From positions 1 through 12,810 of the forward strand of contig JASCIV010000757.1 of NCBI GenBank assembly GCA_030374735.1: a stretch of 12,810 nt of DNA, read 5' to 3'. Both the position numbers and the translations under genes were made by a program. Origin of the DNA: Gracilaria caudata (taxonomy: Eukaryota; Rhodophyta; Florideophyceae; Gracilariales; Gracilariaceae). A model generated the notes under the pieces. That model did not search any database, was not told the origin of the DNA, and was given only the letters and a program-made list of their open reading frames with translations. Positions 8,282 through 12,810 of the stretch are shown here, piece after piece (the stretch's first letter is position 1; each line of letters begins with the position of its first letter).

Positions 8282-9010
8282 TCAGTCGATGTAAACGCGT
8301 TCCAGGTTGGGCATGTCAGAGCACAGACTGTCCTGCGCGTCCGCGATCCTCTGGTTCTCCCGATCCAAATTGGTCACAAACGTGGAATACAGCTCGCGCT
8401 GTTTTTGTCGGTAGCGCTTGCGGTGCTCGGCGAGCTTTTGTCGCGTGTCCTTGAGCTCGTCGATGGCTTTTCTGACGTCAAGATCATTCGGAACGAGGCG
8501 CACAGCCTTGTACAGGTCATTCTTGGCCATTTGTACGCGCTGCTCGGCCACATCTAAGTCCCAAAGCTCGTCGGTACCTTCTTTGGCCATGTCGGCGTGC
8601 ACCATGCGCACCAGCGTGATGGCCCTGCGGTACAGCCCCTTTGCGTTGCCATCGTCGATTCGAAGCGCCTCGGAGAAATCCCACAGCGCGTCGTTCAACT
8701 CGTTCTTCCGCAGGCGGCACAGACCGCGGTTGAGGTGACACGGCATCTTGAATCGGTTGATGGCGCGTCGCGCGTCGGATCCAATGGCGGCCCATTCCTC
8801 CTTGGACGTGAAGATGTGCACAAAACAGCGGTCGTATTGCTTCCACGCTTGCTCGTACTTGCCCTGCGCGAACAGACGATTGCCCTTCTCCTTCTCGCGC
8901 AGCCCGGCCGCGATCTTGTCGTGCACGGAGCTGTAGTCGTAGTCCAGTTCGCCAAGGTCTGCGGGCTCTTCGTCGCGTGGCTCGCGCTCGCGCGCTTCCG
9001 TGTCGGCCAT
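8282..9010 (-). CDS. TPR-domain protein with a predicted Hsp90/Hsp70 carboxylate clamp
   Basis: A 242-residue protein with three TPR units and no enzymatic domain. It starts at the ATG at 9010; a longer frame reaches only a GTG. Residues 1-30 are acidic. TPR1 begins LREKEKGNRLFAQGKYEQAW (37-56), TPR2 has CHLNRGLCRLRKNELNDAL (91-109), TPR3 has NAKGLYRRAI (122-131), then a fourth helical pair with AVRLVPNDLDV and a long basic coiled tail. The five clamp positions that hold the C-terminal Asp carboxylates of Hsp90/Hsp70 are all filled as in HOP: Lys40, Asn44, Asn94, Lys124, Arg128. An insertion between the helices of the first unit resembles FKBP/CyP40-type TPR domains, but no isomerase domain precedes it. 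I infer a stand-alone co-chaperone. It lies 117 nt downstream of CDK5RAP3 on the same strand. Confidence 0.87.
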   Translation of the reverse strand: MADTEAREREPRDEEPADLGELDYDYSSVHDKIAAGLREKEKGNRLFAQGKYEQAWKQYDRCFVHIFTSKEEWAAIGSDARRAINRFKMPCHLNRGLCRLRKNELNDALWDFSEALRIDDGNAKGLYRRAITLVRMVHADMAKEGTDELWDLDVAEQRVQMAKNDLYKAVRLVPNDLDVRKAIDELKDTRQKLAEHRKRYRQKQRELYSTFVTNLDRENQRIADAQDSLCSDMPNLERVYID

Positions 9011-9127
9011 GGGGGCGTCCGGCGCGGTCGTGCTGCTGGGCGGTGTGAAAGCACGGATATCGGAACGCGACAAGGGGTCGAAGTTCGAACCTTCGCGCTT
9101 TGTCGACGGTGGCAGCAGCTGCACTTT

Positions 9128-10834
9128 TCACTTGTTTATTTTTATTTTGTGCGCAAACAGCACGTTGATGTCTCCCACAATGTTGACCGTCCTGCCCTTG
9201 TACAAGCGCGACAACGCCTCCTCCGTCTGCCTCTGCACGCTCCTCGTCTGCTCCGCCACGCGTTCCAAGCCCGCCATCTCCTCCTTCAGCTCCACCGCCG
9301 CCGCCGCGCGCTGTTTCCTCAGCACATCAATCGCGCCTCTCGTCCGCTCCGCCGCGTGCTTCTTCTCCAACACGCCCTTCGCCGTGCGCTCCAGCAGCTT
9401 GTCACTGCTTTGCAGCGCCACAAGCTTCCTCGTCTGCGCGCTGTTAATCGCCTCAATCGCGTCGTCCACCGCGCCGCACATGTCGTGCACCGCATCCACA
9501 TCCACGCCTTTGAGCTCCGTCGGCGCCGAGTTGGACTGTTGTAACGCCAGCGCCACGTCCGTGTTGGCGATGCGCCTCAACTCCGCGCGCCGCTGCGTCA
9601 GAAACGCTTGCAGTTCGATGAGATCGTTGAGGTATTGCTCGCGGAAAACGGCGTCGCACAGCGTGGCGGTGGATGGCTCAGCGCTTTCGGGCGCATCCTC
9701 GCTGCGCTCGCTCGCGCCGTTCAACACGCCCATGGCGGCACTCCAGTCAATGGCGGCCGCTTGAGCTGAGGCGTCGTGTTCAGCGTGCACGAGCTTCTCC
9801 TCGTCGTTCTGCTCGTGCTTCTCAGTTGGTTGCGAGGCGGTGCCCTTCTCCTCGATCTCGATGCCCGTCTCCTCGATCTCGATGCCCGTCTCGCCGATCT
9901 CGATGTCCCAGTCGATCGGCGCCTGTGCCGACTCGGGCGGCTGTACGCGCGGCAGCGCTTGTTCAGCCGACGCCATGTCCATGTCCATGTCCATGTGCAC
10001 TCCCCAATCCACGCCGTGCGTCGACGGCTGCCGTTCGAGCGGCGCAGTCAACGCGTGCACATCGTTATGCATCACGGCATGAACCGCTGCACACACGCCG
10101 CCGTCATCGCCGCCGTGACCCACGTACGAACAAAACGCGCCATAATAGTCCACACAGCGTGCAAAGCGCTCGCAGCGCGTTTGTTGTACCGCCTGTTGCA
10201 ACACCAGCGGCAGCTCGCTGCGCACGTGCGCCAGCAACTGCGCGTAAAAGTCGCACAACGCGTCGTCCTGCAGTCGGTACTGCCGCAGCGCCTGTTCAAA
10301 GCGCTGCGCCGCTTCGGCGGCCGCGCGGATCAGTTGCGTCTCTCGGCGTGCAAACTCGGCCAGGTTCTTGTTGAGGCGCGCCATGTTGGCCTTGATGGCC
10401 ACCGCCTCGTTATTGGTGTTGTGCGTCATAAGCTGCGCCGCGTCGGCAAGATACACGGCGCCGTTTTCAAACGCGCCAATGGCGGCGGCCCACGCGCGAA
10501 GCACGGGCGATTTGTAGCGACCGAGCAAGTCCTTGTCGGCGGGAGGCAGCAGCGCGCGCTCGAGATGCGACGGTGGATCGCAGGTGAGCTGGCGGAGATA
10601 CGAGCGCAGCGTGAAGTAGGGCAGGTTTTGGTGCGCGGTGAGCGCGGGGATGCGCAGCGCGTTGTGCAGCGGCGCGGGCGTGGCGGCGAGCGCGGCGCGC
10701 GTGAGCGTGCGCGCGGTGGACAGCTGCAGCGCCCATTTGGAGGCGATGGCGCGTCGGTCCACGAGCCAGTACAGCAGCTTGTTGTAGTGGATGTCGATGG
10801 GCAGCGGCGCCTCTTCGGCGGCGGCGGCGGCCAT
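9128..10834 (-). CDS. CDK5RAP3: CDK5RAP3 family protein (UFM1 E3 ligase complex / ER-phagy)
   Basis: In animals and plants CDK5RAP3 works with UFL1 and UFBP1 at the ER membrane, directing UFM1 to the ribosome and linking to ATG8. The 568-residue product matches at both ends: PIDIHYNKLLYWLVDRR (12-28) and RLYKGRTVNIVG (543-554), with the LFGRY-like LLGRYKSPVLRAW (103-115) and a long coiled coil (about 400-545). The central disordered part (270-395) carries three IDW-type motifs, VDWG (275-278), IDWD (307-310) and IDWS (362-365), the shuffled ATG8/UFM1-interacting motifs of this family. Between them lie repeats MDMDMDM (281-287) and an acidic GIEIEE tandem. The final AHKIKINK is an extra tail whose codons contain poly(A)-signal hexamers. 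The start is the ATG at 10834. It is the middle gene of a tight minus-strand run. Confidence 0.95.
   Translation of the reverse strand: MAAAAAEEAPLPIDIHYNKLLYWLVDRRAIASKWALQLSTARTLTRAALAATPAPLHNALRIPALTAHQNLPYFTLRSYLRQLTCDPPSHLERALLPPADKDLLGRYKSPVLRAWAAAIGAFENGAVYLADAAQLMTHNTNNEAVAIKANMARLNKNLAEFARRETQLIRAAAEAAQRFEQALRQYRLQDDALCDFYAQLLAHVRSELPLVLQQAVQQTRCERFARCVDYYGAFCSYVGHGGDDGGVCAAVHAVMHNDVHALTAPLERQPSTHGVDWGVHMDMDMDMASAEQALPRVQPPESAQAPIDWDIEIGETGIEIEETGIEIEEKGTASQPTEKHEQNDEEKLVHAEHDASAQAAAIDWSAAMGVLNGASERSEDAPESAEPSTATLCDAVFREQYLNDLIELQAFLTQRRAELRRIANTDVALALQQSNSAPTELKGVDVDAVHDMCGAVDDAIEAINSAQTRKLVALQSSDKLLERTAKGVLEKKHAAERTRGAIDVLRKQRAAAAVELKEEMAGLERVAEQTRSVQRQTEEALSRLYKGRTVNIVGDINVLFAHKIKINK
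9135..9146 (-). terminator. Two abutting AATAAA hexamers inside the last codons of CDK5RAP3
   Basis: On the minus strand two AATAAA hexamers abut within the codons for the last residues (KIKIN), directly before the TGA at 9130-9128. If they direct polyadenylation, the mRNA would end within the 117-nt gap before the TPR gene, which suits such tight packing. Confidence 0.4.
9847..9909. repeat. 21-nt tandem repeat (about three copies) within CDK5RAP3
   Basis: Copies begin at 9847, 9868 and 9889; the first two are identical and the third has changes. On the coding strand they give the acidic heptad-length repeat around GIEIEET next to the IDWD motif, so the array enlarges the disordered acidic linker. 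Confidence 0.85.
9974..9996. repeat. 6-nt tandem repeat (catgtc) within CDK5RAP3
   Basis: Three perfect catgtc copies plus a catgt fragment encode the alternating Met-Asp run (residues 281-287) just after the VDWG motif. Confidence 0.8.
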
Positions 10835-10908
10835 TGGGGGCGGAGTGGGTGATGGCGAGGGAATGGGGAGAGAGCGAGGCGCGCAGTGCTGACGGGCGCG
10901 GAAAGCGA

Positions 10909-10914
10909 TTTAAT
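10909..10914 (-). terminator. Candidate polyadenylation signal ATTAAA for queF
   Basis: ATTAAA on the minus strand, 9 nt past the queF stop codon, inside the 88-nt gap before CDK5RAP3. This common variant hexamer is the only one in the gap. Confidence 0.35.
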
Positions 10915-10922
10915 TTTGCGTT

Positions 10923-11522
10923 TCAGCCGCGGCCGCGGTACGGCGCGCATTGCTGCTCGGGGATCCACACGCCGTCGGGCGGCGGCCCGGACGCGTAGAA
11001 CACGTCGATGGGGATGCCGCCGCGCGGGTACCAGTACGCGCCGATGCGCAGCCACTGCGGCTGCACGCAGCGGCGGATGTCGAGCGCAATGCGCACGGTG
11101 CACGCCTCGTGGAAGTCGCGGTGGTTGCGGAAGCTGCCCAGAAACAGCTTGAGCGACTTGGACTCCAGCAGCCACTCGCCGGGCACGTAGTCGATCACCA
11201 CGTGCGCAAAGTCCGGCTGCGACGTCACCGGGCACAGCGACGTGAACTCGGGGCACACGAAGCGCGCGACGTACGGCGTGCCGACGTGCGCGTTGGGCAC
11301 GCGCTCCAGCGTGGCGGCGCTCGGCGATTGCGGCAGCTCGGTGGCGCGCCCCAGCTGCGTGAGCTGCAGAGACGGCGACGGCGATGGCGACGGCGATGGC
11401 GATGGCGATGGGGGCGACGGCGACGACGACGACGATGCCGAGTCGCACAGCGCGCGCGCGCCGGCGGCGGCGACGGAGAGCACGCGGCGCCGCGAGCGCG
11501 CGCCACAGCAGGCGGTCAGCAT
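10923..11522 (-). CDS. queF: NADPH-dependent 7-cyano-7-deazaguanine (preQ0) reductase, unimodular QueF, with a presumptive targeting extension
   Basis: QueF reduces the nitrile of preQ0 to the amine of preQ1 with two NADPH, the step before tRNA insertion in bacterial queuosine synthesis. The 199-residue product has a conserved core from about residue 75: CPEFTSLCPVTSQPDF (90-105) with the thioimide-forming Cys97 and Asp104; the QueF motif ESKSLKLF (120-127) for NADPH; SFRNHRDFHEAC (130-141) with His138 and Glu139; and PRGGIPIDVF (166-175). It follows the short Bacillus-type enzyme (about 165 residues). Residues 1-30 are Arg/Ala/Ser-rich without acidic residues up to Asp27, then a Ser run and (Ser-Pro)n tract follow: a plausible mitochondrial or plastid targeting peptide. 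The ATG at 11522 is the first Met codon in frame. Neighbours are eukaryotic genes, so this is not an assembly of bacterial DNA. Transfer from bacteria or an organelle ancestor is inferred. Confidence 0.94.
   Translation of the reverse strand: MLTACCGARSRRRVLSVAAAGARALCDSASSSSSPSPPSPSPSPSPSPSPSLQLTQLGRATELPQSPSAATLERVPNAHVGTPYVARFVCPEFTSLCPVTSQPDFAHVVIDYVPGEWLLESKSLKLFLGSFRNHRDFHEACTVRIALDIRRCVQPQWLRIGAYWYPRGGIPIDVFYASGPPPDGVWIPEQQCAPYRGRG
11371..11435. repeat. Hexanucleotide repeat (ggcgat/ggcgac) encoding Ser-Pro in queF
   Basis: About eight degenerate ggcgay units, then cgacgacgac; on the queF strand they read as the (Ser-Pro)n and poly-Ser linker (roughly residues 30-50) between the presumptive targeting peptide and the catalytic core. 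Such a tract can change length by slippage. Confidence 0.8.
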
Positions 11523-11927
11523 TGCGGGGGGGGGAAAGGGAAGGGGAGGGGGAGCGTGCGCGGGCAGTGGTGCGCGCGGAGATGCGTTCGGTTGCGGCAC
11601 GCGCGCGCGGCGTGTGTTTTAGATAAGACGGGCGGGCGCGTGCGAGCGAGCGCGCGCGCCTTTTTTTTCGCGTGCGAGACGCGACGTGCGTTGCCATTGG
11701 CGCGTCGCGCGCCGCTTTAACAGCCGCTGCTTTCGCGCGTTTGCTCTCGCTCACACGCCCGCGCGTGTCGCCACGCGCCGTCGCCCCGCCGCCGCCTGCC
11801 CGTCCGCCTTCCTGTCCGCCACCGTCTGTTGCGTCCGCCGCCGCCCGTGTTCTGCCATCGCCGCCTGCGCGTGCGTGCCATCACCGCCTTCTCCATCACC
11901 GCCTTCGCCATCAGCGCCTTCGTCGCC
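11523..11927. promoter_or_regulatory. Divergent promoter region between queF and SAP30
   Basis: The 405-nt segment lies between two divergent starts and should drive both genes. Next to queF there is a purine tract (about 11525-11553, C/T-rich on the queF sense strand, in its leader). A T-tract lies near 11660-11668 and ctttaa near 11714. The SAP30 side is C-rich low complexity ending in 15-nt repeats. No TATA box or recognisable coding sequence is visible. Confidence 0.5.
11880..11924. repeat. Three 15-nt tandem repeats directly before the SAP30 start codon
   Basis: Imperfect copies of atcaccgccttcnnc begin at 11880, 11895 and 11910 and stop 3 nt before the ATG at 11928. They stay in frame with the ATG (repeat ITAF-like) but no ATG lies upstream, so they are probably 5' leader. 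Confidence 0.75.
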
Positions 11928-12511
11928 ATGACCGCGTCCAAGAGGAGCGCAAAGCTGTCGCACAAGCGCGAGCCCAAGCTCACGCTCACCACCGTAAGTA
12001 CCCGCCGCGCCTCCCAGCGCCCCTCCCCCCCTCCACGCGCGTCTCCGCCGCCGCCGCCGTCGCCACCGTCGCCCGCCGCAAAACTAACCGAGTCGTGCGC
12101 GCGCAGTTTGTTGATCTGTCCAAGCTGCGCAAGGCCAGTCTCAAGCGCTACAAGAAGCACTTCAAGCTGGACGTGAAGGCCGACTCCAAGACCGCGCTGG
12201 TGGCCGCCGTCAACCGTCACTTTGCGCAGATGCCCGTTCGTGAGGTGGACGTTGCGCGCGACTTTCACACCTTTTGCGCGCTGCACGCCGGCCGTCGCGT
12301 CGCGGACAGCGCGTCCACCATTGCGGCCGCCGCCGCCGCCGCCGCCATTGTGAACGCCAACGCGGCGGCCACGACGCCCGCACAGCCGCCGCCCGCGCGC
12401 TCCAAGCGCGCCGCGTCCGCGCGCGGCGCGGACGCGTGTGCGCCGGCGGCGGCGGCCACTGCCGCTGCGGGCGCGGCGCCCACCGCCGCGGCGTCCGCGT
12501 CCGGCGGATAG
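11928..12511 (+). CDS. SAP30: SAP30-like Sin3-binding protein, two exons (11928..11993, 12107..12511)
   Basis: SAP30 bridges Sin3 to the histone deacetylase complex in the nucleus and supports transcriptional repression. Splicing gives 156 residues. Exon 1 encodes 22 basic residues starting MTASKRSAKL and ends in phase 0; exon 2 opens with FVDLSKLRKASLKRYKKHF and runs through LVAAVNRHFAQMPVREVDVARDF, the Sin3-binding domain (about residues 23-80). The rest is an Ala-rich, Lys/Arg-containing low-complexity tail. Splicing is needed: the exon 2 frame has no usable ATG upstream of the domain, and the 113-nt intron shifts the exon 1 frame. The N-terminal zinc finger of animal SAP30 is absent, as in plant and yeast relatives known to me. 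The first ATG in the exon 1 frame is 11928. It is divergent from queF. Confidence 0.87.
11994..12106 (+). other. Spliceosomal intron of SAP30
   Basis: Donor GTAAGT at 11994-11999, branch site ACTAAC at 12083-12088 with the branch A at 12087, acceptor CAG ending at 12106, 19 nt after the branch A. The body is C-rich. It interrupts the gene between codons (phase 0), and its 113-nt length is not a multiple of three, so unspliced RNA would shift frame. Confidence 0.88.
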
Positions 12512-12703
12512 AGCGCCGTAACCCGCGCGCGGCGGCGGCCCGTCGCCGCCGCCATGCTGCTGTCGTAGCCGTCCCAAGTGGGCGCACGCAGCTTGTACAT
12601 ACTTTTCGTTTGACGCTCGCTCGCGCGTGTGCGCAGCGCTGGCTACGCGCCGCCGCACGCACCTGGTGCCGTTGTCCGTAAACACAAAAAGCGCCACGTG
12701 CGT

Positions 12704-12810
12704 TTATTCGCCGCGTCTTTTTCGCTGCGGCGCTTCGCGCCAACGCGCTGCCAACGCGCCAGCGCGCGCGCCCTCTCCGTCGCAGTACGTCATCGTGCCG
12801 TGCAACCCCC
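12704..12810 (-). CDS. Possible 3' end of a minus-strand gene entering from the right
   Basis: Very uncertain. From the right edge one minus frame reads 34 residues (containing MTYCDGEGAR and ending QRKRRGE) and stops at a TAA that is part of an AATAAA hexamer (12703-12708). A stop merged with a poly(A) hexamer and a convergent layout with SAP30 make a gene end plausible, but the segment is GC-rich and another minus frame is open too. On the plus strand ctctccgtcgcag at 12772-12784 resembles a 3' splice site, an alternative reading. Confidence 0.2.
   Translation of the reverse strand, partial: GLHGTMTYCDGEGARAGALAARWREAPQRKRRGE

Noticed and set aside
9080..9100. tRNA B-box-like gttcgaacc with a short palindrome
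   Set aside because: A 5-bp stem can be drawn, but the loop is offset from a T-loop and no acceptor stem, A box or anticodon arm flanks it.
9776..10852. Plus-strand 358-residue open frame with a signal-peptide-like start
   Set aside because: It is antisense to CDK5RAP3, and its hydrophobic start is the reverse of acidic repeat codons; high GC explains the lack of stops.
10426..11754. Minus-strand 442-residue open frame
   Set aside because: It is an alternative frame across CDK5RAP3 and queF made of Arg/Ala/His low complexity.
11717..12697. Minus-strand 326-residue open frame opposite SAP30
   Set aside because: It begins at a GTG and is Gly/Arg-rich; it is a GC artefact opposite a spliced gene with a recognised domain.
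1..12810. Bacterial origin of the whole window, prompted by QueF
   Set aside because: The spliced SAP30 gene, eRF3, DPH1 and CDK5RAP3 are eukaryotic, with no operon-style ribosome binding sites.

Overview
This is nuclear DNA from a compact, intron-poor eukaryote. Eight of the nine identifiable genes belong to, or end in, typical eukaryotic families: eRF3, DPH1, CDK5RAP3, SAP30, IAH1-type esterase, animal-type uridine phosphorylase, a TPR co-chaperone and an acylated-N-terminus protein. Only one intron is visible, in the SAP30 gene (GTAAGT donor, ACTAAC branch site, CAG acceptor, 113 nt). So strict a branch site is typical of intron-poor lineages such as some red algae and yeasts. The UFMylation component CDK5RAP3 argues against most fungi. 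A unicellular alga or other protist fits, but the sequence alone does not fix the taxon. The left and right parts are CpG/GC-rich; roughly 1.8-5.4 kb is visibly richer in A/T outside coding sequence.

Layout. 1-691 (-): partial gene, open at the left edge, with an MGCGSS myristoylation/palmitoylation-type start. 923-1813 (-): uridine phosphorylase. 1814-3141: long divergent intergenic region with no confident gene. 3142-4827 (+): eRF3 with an N-terminal PAM2 motif. 4828-5375: convergent intergenic region. 5376-6650 (-): DPH1. 6651-7047: divergent promoter region. 7048-8067 (+): IAH1-like SGNH esterase. 8282-9010 (-): TPR protein with a carboxylate clamp. 9128-10834 (-): CDK5RAP3. 10923-11522 (-): QueF. 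11523-11927: divergent promoter. 11928-12511 (+): SAP30 in two exons. 12512-12810: no confident gene; a possible 3' end of a minus-strand gene lies at the right edge.

The standout is QueF, 7-cyano-7-deazaguanine (preQ0) reductase, a de novo queuosine/preQ1 enzyme known mainly from bacteria. Here it has its catalytic residues intact, carries an Arg/Ala/Ser-rich, Ser-Pro-linked N-terminal extension that looks like an organelle-targeting peptide, and sits 88 nt from a eukaryotic gene. Three genes act on the decoding machinery: eRF3 (termination), DPH1 (eEF2 diphthamide) and QueF (by family, tRNA wobble deazaguanine). Whether that grouping is more than chance cannot be told from one window. QueF, CDK5RAP3 and the TPR gene form a tight head-to-tail run on the minus strand.
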